Below are positions 35,686-45,855 of a DNA stretch of 64,000 bases, in pieces. The stretch's first letter is position 1; each line of letters begins with the position of its first letter. The stretch covers positions 62,001-126,000 of the forward strand of contig MU394120.1 of assembly GCA_022578605.1 (NCBI GenBank), given 5' to 3'. This stretch comes from Camillea tinctor (lineage: Eukaryota > Ascomycota > Sordariomycetes > Xylariales > Xylariaceae). The notes beneath the pieces are model-generated. The model saw only the letters and a program-made list of their open reading frames with translations. It ran no database searches and was not told the DNA's origin. The position numbers and the translations under genes were made by a program.

Positions 35686-37440
35686 ATGCCGCCAAAGAAC
35701 AAAGGCACTAGCAAGCAACAATCTTCTTCATCTGCAGTCCATTCTATCCCCCTTGAAAAGCCCAAGACAGTCCGCGAGCAAGCCTGGCAACGCTACTGGA
35801 TCACCAACCCTTACGAGAAGGCATACGCAGACGCTGGTGGACTTGACAGCCTGAGTCCTACCGACCGACAAGGCTACCTGACCTCTCAGTTTATTAAGAG
35901 TCTGCACCTACACAACCAACTCCACAACCCCAAGGGGACCGTCTCCTCGGCTGCTGAGTCGATACTCTCCAAGAAGTCGCTGAAGGAGTTTTGGAAGCAG
36001 GTTAACGAGGCCAGCATCCCCTTGCGCACTCTCCCCGAACCGCACGAGGGGCAGTGGGGCACCGACCGCTACGGCCGCAACATTGGCGACTACACCATCG
36101 AGGAGCACGAATCTCGGCAGGAGAAAAAGGCTCGTATAGTACGGCTACAGTTCCAGAGCAGACGCTATCGCTCCAAGCGCGCCATTGCCGAACGAGAAGC
36201 AAAGTGGGCTGAGCTAGCCGGGGAACAAGCAGCAACAGAGGAACCAGAGGAACCCGAACAAAGCGCATCGGACTACGTGAGACCGGAGAAATACATCCTC
36301 ACTGAAGAAGACAAGGAGGCCGAGAAAGAACGACGGAAGGAGATGGCGGCACTCAAAAAGGAGCTATACGGCGAGAGGGTTGCCTCGTACGCCCTCGATC
36401 CCGACTGGGATGATGTGACTCCTATACCGCAGGTAGAGCCTGAGGGTGCTCTCGCGGCTATTGCGTATACTGACGACTATGCTGAATGTAAGAGGAGTTG
36501 TCTTTATTCAGAATTTTGAGGCAGACCGTACGTAGGCTAACTCAGTCCTCGCGCAGCAATGTCCTACCTCCGGGCCGTTATGGCCGCCAAAGAATACTCG
36601 CCGCGCTGTCTCCAACTGACCGAATACATCATATCCATGAATCCGGCACACTACACCGTGTGGCTTTACCGATTCGCTATAATCGAGGCCCTCAATATCT
36701 CCGTGCCGGACGAGATTAGCTGGCTAAACCGCGTGTCATTAGTACATCTGAAGAACTACCAGATCTGGCACCACCGTCAGCTCCTCATGGACCACTACTA
36801 CCCGGCGCTAGTGACGGAGCCCGAGCGCATCGCCGCCCTCGCCGCCTCAGAGCGCGCATTCCTCACCAAGATGCTCAAGCTCGACACCAAGAACTACCAC
36901 GTCTGGAGCTACCGCCAGTACCTGGTGCGCAAGCTCGGCATGTGGGGCGCCGACGAGCTCGCCAGCGTCGAAGCGCTCATCACCGCCGACGTGCGCAACA
37001 ACTCGGCCTGGTCGCACCGCTTTTTCGTCGTGTTCTCGGACCCGGCGTGCGCGACCCCCGACAGCCACGCCACGGAGCGCGACCCCAAGGTCCCTGCCGA
37101 CGTGATTGACCGCGAGGTCGCCTACGCTACCGACAAGATCAAGCTGGCGCCGCAGAACCAGAGCCCCTGGAACTACCTCCGCGGTGTGCTGACCAAGGGC
37201 GGGCGCCCGCTGGGCGAGGTGCGCGCGTTAGCCGAGGGGTTCGTCGAGAACCTCGGCGCCGACGAGGGCGAGGTCGTGCGCAGTTCCCACGCGCTGGACT
37301 GGCTCGCGGATATTTACCAGGAAGCGGGCGAGAAGGACAGGGCGGACTTGTGTCTGAGACGTTTGGGTGATAAGTGGGATCGTGTGCGTAAGGGTTATTG
37401 GGAGTATAGGCGACGGAATCTGGATGAAAAAAATGAATGA
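35686..37440 (+). CDS. RAM2: Protein farnesyl/geranylgeranyltransferase type-1 alpha subunit with long N-terminal extension
   Basis: Two exons, 35686..36487 and 36557..37440, with a 69-nt intron; 1,686 nt, 561 residues. The C-terminal ~310 residues are a canonical alpha subunit. They begin DPDWDDVTPIPQ and carry PFTA-type helical repeats with the W-x-x-R signature: HYTVWLYR, NYQIWHHRQ, NYHVWSYRQ, NNSAWSHR and NQSPWNY. The alpha subunit pairs with different beta subunits to attach farnesyl or geranylgeranyl groups to CAAX proteins. The first ~245 residues are extra. They include a segment with AWQRYWITNPYEKAYADAGG and EFWKQVNEASIPLRTLPEPH, then a charged coiled-coil-like stretch (ESRQEKKARIVRLQFQSRRY and EEDKEAEKERRKEMAALKKE). 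I do not recognise this part. It is in frame within the first exon, so it is either a true fusion or two transcripts with separate starts. Confidence 0.92.
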
Positions 37441-38256
37441 TAGAGCTTGGGTCAGCAGGTTGCTTGTTTGACTGAGCGCTGTATATGAGGGGGTTAGTTA
37501 GTGGATGGATGAGCTAAGAGACCATCTAGCTAGGTTGAGCAGATATCTGCGTCTTTTCTTCATTCACTCGATCTGGGGTGATTTAAGTATATATATCGTG
37601 CATATGATATATATAGCTCCACCTGTTGAGACTATGGGAGAGAGAATGGGGAAAGGAGAAAAAAGTACGATTTGCTGCTGTCAGCATAATCACAAGCATT
37701 ACGTTGATAGTGAGGGATAGCATTTGACGTATATATTTGAATCCATGAAATGCAGATGCGTGTGAAATAAGGACATAGATTGTGTCTAACCGCGGGATCT
37801 TTGAGAGAAGAGAAAGTATTTCTTCATATGCCCCCTTTTCGCTCCCTTTTCGTCACAGGTCTGCTTGGGTTATAATAGTGTATCCGCCTTTATATATCAC
37901 TCATAGGAAGAAACACGATGTTAAAGATTATTTCTTGCCATAAAGTTAACCCCCTTTTTATTTTTATTTTTCACTTTGATCTTTTTTCAACACTTAGGGT
38001 CTTCCATGCATGCTTTCCCCTCTACTCCCGTTCTTGCTGCCATATCGATCGGGAGTAAATATACAACCTTGTCCAAAAGACTTGTCGTGCCCTTTAAACC
38101 TAGATGGACGGGTAGAAAGCAAGATTCCTCTACCTCATTCCTTTCTTGTCTTGAGTTACCCTCCGCATCGTACTCCCTCCCTTCCTCTCATACTCGAAAT
38201 AAATATCCGCCCAACTCATCCACACCCAGTCCACCCCATTCCCCTTGACTCCCCCC
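37441..38256. other. Convergent intergenic region
   Basis: Lies between the stops of the prenyltransferase alpha gene and the NTF2-like gene. It is AT-rich and no gene is seen. Confidence 0.6.
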
Positions 38257-38829
38257 CTAAAACGACCTAAAATTCTGACTCACCACAACCCACCGCCTAC
38301 TCCCCCTCGCCGCGTTCCGCCCCCAAGCCTCCCAATGCGGCACCAGCAACCACGCCTCGTTGAACGCCGTCTCCACGGGCTCTCCGGCCCCCTCTCCCGC
38401 CGCATACTTCACCGTCCCGCTGACCTGCACCGCGAAGCTCACGCGCTCCGGCTTCGCCAGCAGGCTCTCCGGGCACCCGAGCCGGTAGTCGCCGCTCACG
38501 GGCTGCGCGTCCCAGCTGCCGACCGCGAAGCGCGGGCGCGGCGCGAGCAGCGCCTCGTACGCCGCCGGCGTCGCCACCGCCGCCCCGTTGATGCTGACGT
38601 CGGGCTTGACGCCTGCGGCTTGCAGCAGCGGCGACGTGCTGGCGTAGAAGAGCGACAGCGGGTGCTGCTTGTTCAGCGCGTCGTAGAAGTGCGTTATGAA
38701 GCTCTCGGCGGCTGCGGAGGGCGGTTAGTGGGATAGATTAAGGGGGAGGGGAAAGGGGAAAGGGAAAGGGGGCTTACCCTCGCTGGCGATTTTGGCTTGG
38801 GTCTCGATGTTGGGGATGTTGGATGCCAT
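38257..38829 (-). CDS. MTR2: NTF2-like protein, probable mRNA export factor Mtr2
   Basis: Two exons, 38778..38829 and 38257..38711; 507 nt, 168 residues; 66-nt intron. The N-terminal helix (ETQAKIASEAAESFITHFYD) is followed by ALNKQHPLSLFYAST and later strands. It ends with FNEAWLLVPHWEAWG, then RRWVVVSQNFRSF, the terminal pattern of fungal Mtr2, the small NTF2-fold partner of Mex67 at the nuclear pore. Ram2 and Mtr2 transcripts would converge. Assignment to Mtr2 rather than another NTF2-fold protein rests on the C-terminal 'VP..A.GR...W.v.SQNFR' resemblance and overall length. Confidence 0.78.
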
Positions 38830-39725
38830 GGTGGGTGAGTGGTGGCTCTGGGGAGTGGGTTAGATTTGTGCTTTTAAGAGGGGGAGCTTATATTATTAAC
38901 GGATAGGGATGGGTATGATGGTTGTCACCTATGAAGGTGAAAAGGACTAACCTTAAGGTGGGTATGTACTTAAGCAGGTGAGTGAAGTAGGCAGTTGATA
39001 AGATATTTATGAAGCAAAACCCCCCAGCTGAGTATTCGGAATGAGATCTTAGTGGTTGAAATGAAGTCGAAGCCTTGCGATCTATAAAGCTTGCTTTTAA
39101 AGAGTAGATGGTGAAGCAACCACTCCGTCTGTATGAGTGAGGGAAGAGGTTTGGAATCGATGTTGAGCCGTGCGAATAAATAAAAGTTGCAGAGGTTGTG
39201 TGTGGTGAATGAAGGGAGCAAGATCAAACATAAAGACGGCAATGCCCCCTGCATATGGGGAAATATTAGCCTGCATGCACCTAAAATACAGTTTTAGGTT
39301 ACTGTGTGGGGTCATCACCGCTTTCTAAAATGTACACTACGGAACATAATCTGTTTGCAACTTGTAAGACAACATTTACTTTGAACTTTCGAAAATGTAC
39401 CATTTTCTTAATTCAAGAGGATAAAAAAATAAAAAATTCAAGGTTCTTCTCGTATTTTATAGGACTCCTGACTTGAATTCTATAAGAAAAGAATAAAAGA
39501 AAATTTATATACACATGTATCTGCAGAGGCCGCTATAGATCTAATACTAACTCTCCTATTAGCCACTAACAGATATCCTATACTAATACCATCACTGCTG
39601 TATAGTATCAGATGGCCTGCGTTGGGAATAGAAGAAATATACAAGGGTCAAAAATGGATACCTAAACAAAAAGGCCTTAGCTACCTTCACAATAATACAC
39701 CCTTCTTCTAGTCGTCCCGTGTCCG
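38830..39725. other. Intergenic region
   Basis: Promoter side of the Mtr2-like gene and 3' flank of the regulator gene. AT-rich around 39,350-39,700. The largest ORFs (94 codons or fewer) show no motifs. Confidence 0.5.
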
Positions 39726-40927
39726 CTATACTAATATCGGAACTCCCAGCTGCTCAAGCGGCCCAGCAATGAGGCCATGATGCTCAGGGGGCAGCAGCTC
39801 CCGTATCTGCACCAAGAGCGGCCGCACTCTACCCCTGAGCCACCAGCGGTCCTCAACCCGATATAGCAACACGCACCAGAACCCCACCACCACCAGCGCC
39901 GGCGGCTCCCCCGCCGCCGAATCCTCCTTGCAGCGCGCGCCCATACACGCCGGGAACCGCAGCGCGGCGGGGAGGCGGGCCTTGAGCGCGACGAGGAGGC
40001 CATCCGCCACAGGCGACATGCCGGGCAGGTCCTCGAGCGCCGGGCTGCGCAGCTCGCCCAGCAGCAGGCGCAGCGGCGAGTCGAGGATCGCGGTGCGGTG
40101 CCTGAGCGTCACGGCTGCGCAGCCCGCGATCAGGACCAGCCACTCGGGCGGGCGGGCGGTGTCGGCGTTGCGGAGCAGCGCCGCTGCGAAGTGGTACGGC
40201 ACGATGAGGCAGGCGCATGCGAAGAGCGGCAGGGCGTCCTGGTGCGCGTTCGACTCTGCGGCGAGGGCGGCGCGGAAGAGGGGGAGTGCGCGCGCGATTG
40301 GTGCTCGGCGGCGAGCTTGTGCAGCTGTGAGGGCCTTTCGTTATCATCGTCTTCTTCTTCTTCGGGATAGGTTAGTTGGCGGTGGATGGCTGCGACGGCG
40401 AGGAGCTCGTGCATGAGGAAGGGGTGCCGGATGGCCAGGTCGGGTACGGTCTCGGACCATACCATCACGGAGGGGCCGTCGTCGGCGTGGGCCATGGCTA
40501 GTGCTTTGGTGAAGTGACGGAATAGCCCAAAGTCGGTGCAGCAGAACGATGATGGCGTGTCCGGTGGGCGGATCGTGAGCGACCTCGCCGCCGTCCTCGC
40601 CTTTTTGGGCTCGGGTTGGAGACTGCACGGGAGGTGTCTCTTGACACAGTAGGTGCACGGTTGCTTCTCATCACACTTTGATATCAGAATACCTTGGGTT
40701 AGCAGACCACGGAGAACTGCGGGTGTCGAGCAGATAGGGAAGAGAGAATCACTTTTATTTTCTTGGACCTGCATCCGGTACAGCCTACATGCGTAGCAAG
40801 TTAGCACTGGCCCATGTAAGTGGTTAGTGGCGTAGTTTTGTTTGTCTCTCTTACCTGCCCGAGACTTGTTGTGTGCTTTCCGTGCGGTTGGTGGCATTCT
40901 CCTCACCTCGGGAGGTCTGTTAACCAT
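39726..40927 (-). pseudogene. Zn2Cys6 transcription factor with a frameshift
   Basis: Exons 40855..40927, 40753..40784 and 39726..40675. Splicing rebuilds a perfect binuclear zinc cluster: GCTGCRSKKIK joined to CDEKQPCTYCVKRHLPC, spacing C-x2-C-x6-C-x5-C-x2-C-x6-C. The second exon is only 32 nt. Downstream comes a fungal-specific regulatory domain of the Upc2-like type (FGLFRHFTKALA, VPDLAIRHPFLMHELLAVAAIH). The frame then breaks at a GC dinucleotide run (40288..40296). Upstream reads QLHKLAAEHQSRA and the expected continuation ALPLFRAALAAES lies in another frame, which stays open to the stop at 39726. The unspliced lesion equals two extra bases. Total exon length is 1,055 nt, not divisible by three. 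As read, the protein ends after about 217 residues. A genuine pseudogene, a strain polymorphism or a base-count error in a CG repeat are all possible. Confidence 0.72.
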
Positions 40928-42946
40928 GCTTAGCCGTTAGTAGTTTATATAAGTCCCATTCCTACCGAACTCATATACCGTAACATATACTTATATAAAA
41001 GCAATAGAAGAGGAGAAGGGGGCAGAGGATTTCTCCTAACCACCTCGGTAGTCTTATGTTGATATCTTCTATTTATATGTTCTTCACGGCTGTCTCTAGT
41101 TTATCTCGCCTCAGAGGACATCCACGCAAGCGCAGCGTGTAAAGTTCTCCAGATGCTAGGATTATAGGTACATTTCTTACGTGACAAACGGGAAGAGTAT
41201 GACGGTCTAGTATTATGTATTTCAAGGTATTTATAGTAAGGGAGAATCGGTATTATGGATAGGTATGTGTAGATTATCGTATCATCGCCTACACTTACGA
41301 TGTTAATGATGGAAGGAAAGGGTATGAATTGTTTACGGGAACACGGTTTCGAAGCTGTATGGTAGCTAGAAAAGTAAGTACATACATACGTGCATGCATA
41401 GAAATCCTACAGACAAAAAGAGTGCCTAGGTAGTGCAGATGTTTGTGGCAGTGCAGAGAGAACCCTACGATACAATTACTTGACTATCCATTACCGCCTT
41501 GTTTCTTAATAGTAAGCTTGCATAAATACTGGGTAGATAAGTAAACGTCTGGGACGAATCAAATGATTGATAAATGAGCTGGCGTAGTCTAATAGACTCT
41601 AGAAACCAGTTGGCATGTACCCTACTCATGATGATAACTTATAAGTTCCATCCATTCATTGGTCAAGGCAGTTGATGATTTAGTAGTAATATCCAACTAC
41701 CTAGTATTTAGACACTAGCATCAATGTCTGCTACATATGTAATAGGTTATAATTTAAGCTTCTAGTTCTTCGATGTACATAGATTTTGAATAGTTGACAT
41801 TGAGCTAGAGGGGAAAAGCAATTCGGGTCGAATATAACTCTGGGGTTTATCAGTTACTAACTTACACATGTATACAAAAGTCTTGCTAAAATTGGTTCTA
41901 GTCTTAGGTAGCAACAAATTCACTGTACGCAGATCGGTGTACATATGACCTGGAGAATGAGCTGGTGTCGATCTCGAATGTACCCCAAATAATACAACAC
42001 TCACTAGACCAGAGTCTGTAGCCACGATCATCACGATCCAATCGATATCGGATTCGCGGTTAGCACCGAGAACGACGGCGAGAGACGGCAAGCATCGGAA
42101 ACCGATCGTGGCCGAACCTTTTACCCAATTCCTTACCCTATGTTTACGTATCTGCAGGAACCCAGGACGAGTGGGAAATCGGGGCCGGGACCATCGTGAC
42201 CAGACCGAGAGACCCCCTTCCCCTCCCCCAGCGCCCCGGCGTACTTTAGACCCTGCATTAGCCCGTCAGCCTGCACGATGCAGTGCCATGACGATGATAC
42301 GACAGTGTAAAGTAGACAACGCGCCCTTCGACGTCAAAACTGAGAAGGGCGGGATGGGGTATATAATGATAACAAAGTCTCCGCTACATACAATATTGCA
42401 GGTTATATAAATAGATATGTAAGAATAACTAGCGCTAAACAAAAGTCTTCTAACTAGTTTGAATGGTTTTATTCCGAAAGAAATACCTCACCTGGTTAGT
42501 GTTGATACCTAGTAGAGGAGGATCAACTCTGGATATATCAAATATAAACACTATTTTCAGTACTCCAGCCACTTACACATACTACTTCATTGAAGTATAT
42601 ACATACAATACAATAAAAGATCTGACCGTCTGGCTCCTTGTTTCTAACCACCCCGGTCAGGGAGCGAAACCGGAGGAGGGTATCTTGGCCAATAAATACC
42701 AGAGTCGCTCACTATATGGTGGTCAGGTCCATCGATTCAAAACCACTCGAAAAAGGGGGGCATGCAATTTTGTTCGATCTATACCCAAGTGAACTTCTTA
42801 GTTAAATTAGTATACACTTTTTTCTGCATTTATCTCTTTCTTGTCCATCCTCTTAGAGACTCCTCTTGATTATTATTATCCTTACTATCACTCTTCACAT
42901 TTGACCCTACCGCCAACCCAAAAGAGGAGATCGTAGCAGAAGAGCC
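40928..42946. other. Intergenic region of about 2 kb between divergent genes
   Basis: Lies between the starts of the regulator (minus) and the dehydratase (plus), so it holds both promoters. AT-rich. ORFs of 109 codons or fewer show no motifs. Confidence 0.55.
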
Positions 42947-44166
42947 ATGACTCGCCCCCTCCCATCAGAAACCGCCAACCAGGCCAAAGCACCCGAAAAA
43001 GCGGCCTCGTCCGCCCCGGTGCCGCAAAACCTCTATATCGAAACGCCCTTGATCCCCTCGCCGGCTCTCTCGCGAGTAGCAGGATGGTAAGTTCTCAAGC
43101 ACCCCCCTCCCTTCCCCCTTCCCCCTTACCTCTTAAAAAAAAAAGAAAAGAAAAAAAAAAGCTAACCCCCCGACCCCTAAGCAACATATTCCTCAAACTC
43201 GAGAACCTCCAGCCCTCGGGGTCCTTCAAGTCGCGCGGCATCGGCACCATGATGCAGCGCGCGATGCTCGCCCGCTCTTCCCCTGAGGTGCACTTCTACT
43301 GCTCCTCGGGCGGCAACGCCGGGCTAGCCGCGGTCACCGCCGCGGGCGTCCTGCGGCGCCCCTGCACCGTGGTAGTCCCGACCAGCACGCCGGCGCGCGT
43401 GGTCGCGCAGCTGCGCGCCCGCGGCGCCGCGCACGTGCACCAGTGCGGCGCGAACTGGTCCGAGGCGGACGCGTTCCCGCGCGAGACGCTGCTCGCGCGG
43501 GACGCGGGCGGCGTGTACGTGCCGCCGTTCGACCACGCGGACATCTGGGACGGCGTGGGCACGCTGGTCGACGAGGTGTGTGCGCAGATGCCCGCCCTCC
43601 AGTCCCCATCTTCCTCTTCTTCTGAGGGTAGGGGTAGGATAGATGCGATCGCGTGTAACGTCGGCGGTGGCGGCCTGCTGAACGGCATCATGGAGGGCGT
43701 CGTGCGGAACTTCGCAGGGGACGGGCCAAGGGTGCTCGCGCTCGAGACGCGCGGCGCGCATAGTCTGGCGGTGGCGGTTGAGGCCCGCGCGCTGGTGGCG
43801 CTGCCGGCTATCACGAGCGTGGCGACGAGTTTGGGAGCGCCGTGTGTGGCGGCGCGGACGTTGGAATGGGCGCTGAGCGGGCGGGTGGCGCACGCGGTGG
43901 TGGATGATGCGGCGGCGGTGAGGGCGGCGGCGAGGTTCGCGGATGATGCGCGGATTCTGGTTGAAGTGGCGTGCGGAGCGACGCTGGCGGCGGTTTATGA
44001 GGATGGGGGGAGGTTGTTGAGGGAGGCGCTGGGGTTTGGAGCGGTGGGGGATAGAGAGGAGGAGTGGAGGGCGAAGAATGTGGTGTTGGTTGTGTGCGGT
44101 GGGAATAATATAAGCTTGGAGATGCTGAGAGGGTATGTAGAGAAGTTTGGGGTTGGGGACGAGTGA
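42947..44166 (+). CDS. L-serine/L-threonine dehydratase (PLP, fold type II)
   Basis: Two exons, 42947..43086 and 43182..44166; 1,125 nt, 374 residues; 95-nt intron with a GCTAAC branch site just before the acceptor. It deaminates Ser to pyruvate or Thr to 2-oxobutyrate. N-terminal IETPLIPSPALSRVAG leads across the intron into CNIFLKLENLQPSGSFKSRG, where Lys ~63 forms the PLP Schiff base. SGGNAGLA (phosphate/substrate loop), the glycine loop NVGGGGLLNG and the C-terminal VVCGGNNIS follow in family order. There is no ACT domain, so it resembles catabolic serine dehydratases (yeast Cha1 type) more than biosynthetic Ilv1. Codons are strongly GC-rich, giving long spurious antisense ORFs. Confidence 0.92.
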
Positions 44167-44462
44167 GTGAGTAGGGAGGACTGAGGAGGAGGGTAAGTAA
44201 TGATAGATAGGAATACTAGTGACGATGTTGGGAAGATATAAAGGGGTAAGAAGGGCGATAGTTTGAGGATGTTGAGAATGCTTTGGGTAGGATAGAATCA
44301 TAAGGTAACCAATTCTCCTTATGGGTCGAAGGAAAGGGGAAGATATAGAGAAAGTCTAGGTAATATATGAACGCCTCCTTTTAGACAGAGTAAACGAAGA
44401 CTTATATAAACCTCTATTCTCTAAACCTCCTCCCATCCCATTCCCCCATCTACCTCTCTATC
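44167..44462. other. Convergent intergenic region
   Basis: Short 3'-to-3' gap between the dehydratase and the acetyltransferase; no gene. Confidence 0.6.
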
Positions 44463-45399
44463 CTACACCAACCTCGACCTATCATAAACCCACTCCCTAT
44501 ACCCCTGCACCTCACACACTCCCATCCCATCCCCAAACCCTTCAAACCGCATCTCTATCTCGCCGAAATAATTCGCCTCGGCGCTCTGCCGGAACCCCAG
44601 CCCGCGGAACAGCGCAATGCTGCCCGTATTATCGGCCTTGATCTTCGCCACCAGGTTCTTGAGCCTGACCTTCCCCCCCTTTCCCTCCCCTTGCTCATAC
44701 TCCTCCATCACCATGTCCAAATTCCTCCTCACGAACTCCAGAAGCGCCGCTACCGCCGCCCTCCCCATGCCTTGCCCCCGGTGCGCCGCGTCCGCGATCA
44801 TGATGTCCACCTCGGCGTTGCAGAGCCTGTCCTTACCCGTTTTCTCCACAAACGGGCCTTCATCGTCGTCGGCGTCTTCCCACGGGGTGAGGAACAGGTT
44901 CACGTCGCCCACCATGCGCGCGGGGGCGTCTGTCTCCGGGGCAGTAGCATACACCCTGTCCTCCTCCCCCCCTTCAGTAGTAGCCGTAGAAGAGGGGGAA
45001 GAGGCGATAGCAGCATCCAGGGGTTTGCAGACGATGAACGTGAGCTTGTCGTGCGAAGTGCGCCACGACTGCTGGTTCTCGAACTCCTCTTCGAGCGTGA
45101 GGGGCTCGGACGCGGTGGCTTCTTGTATGGCCTAGTGGTGGGCAGCCGGGCGGAGAGATGGATGGATGGTTAGTTAGGTTCCTAGGTAGGCAGGTGTCTG
45201 GAAGAATAAGGGGGTCTGTTCGCACCGGGTCTTGCATCCACTCGTGATATCTCGGCACGTGGTGCGCATCGTAGGGGACGAGCAGGACCTTGGGGGTCGA
45301 GATCGCTGGGGTTTGCTGTCAGAACAAGTTTTATTCATCTTATTGAGTATAAAAGGCAGGATTTAGACAATACTTGCCGATATGTTCGTTAAGCCTCAT
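44463..45399 (-). CDS. NAT9-type GNAT N-acetyltransferase
   Basis: Three exons: 45378..45399, 45226..45305 and 44463..45131; 771 nt, 256 residues. The product begins MRLNEHIAISTPKVLLVPYD, then [35 protein letters not shown], the hallmark of the NAT9 family, an N-terminal acetyltransferase group reported to act on tubulin in animals. The acetyl-CoA loop RGQGMGRAA and the C-terminal NTGSIALFRGLGFRQSAEANYFGEIEM complete the GNAT fold. A variable Ser/Thr/Glu-rich insert sits at about 82-100. The first intron uses a GC donor (GCAAGT), and the first coding exon is only 22 nt. Confidence 0.92.
45306..45377 (-). other. GC-AG intron in the NAT9-type gene
   Basis: Donor G|GCAAGT and acceptor CCCCAG|C, 72 nt. 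With this intron the N-terminus reads continuously through the family-conserved stretch. The downstream exon has no in-frame ATG before the conserved region, so the GC donor appears real. Confidence 0.75.
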
Positions 45400-45855
45400 A
45401 TTTCCGCTAGAGACATAGAGAGAAAGGTGAAGTGTCTAAACTACCTAGTTGTGTTGTTCGGATGAGGTTGAAAATAATTCTTTTCAATAGTAAAATAAAT
45501 GCTAAATAAGTCACGCAACCACCAGAATCCCAATTTTTAACCTAGCATTTCTTGGATCGAGAATCAGAAACCACGCACAATACGACATCTTTTTACGCAT
45601 GTCTAAAAGTTTTAACCAAACGTAACATATAAGTAGTTATTTGACATCATGGTTTTTTCCCTCTCAGACATCTGTATTTTTTTTGTTATATCTACACTGG
45701 TATACATACCATACATCTACAAGTACTCACTCTACATGTGACATCCAAGGTTCCATAGATATACTGTTCCTTCACACAGCATAGTAGATCCCATATAGAT
45801 AAATACTGGCCAGGGATGTTTTCGATACCTTTCCCTACCAGATAGCCATCATACT
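45400..45855. other. Intergenic region
   Basis: 5' flank of the acetyltransferase and 3' flank of the Met-tRNA synthetase. AT-rich; no gene. Confidence 0.6.

Noticed and set aside
40330..40400. Intron that might bypass the regulator frameshift (CTAAC-like bases at 40,370)
   Set aside because: The only usable GT lies in conserved coding sequence (HELLAVAAIHRQLTY), and the CTAAC there encodes conserved residues, so removing it would damage the domain.
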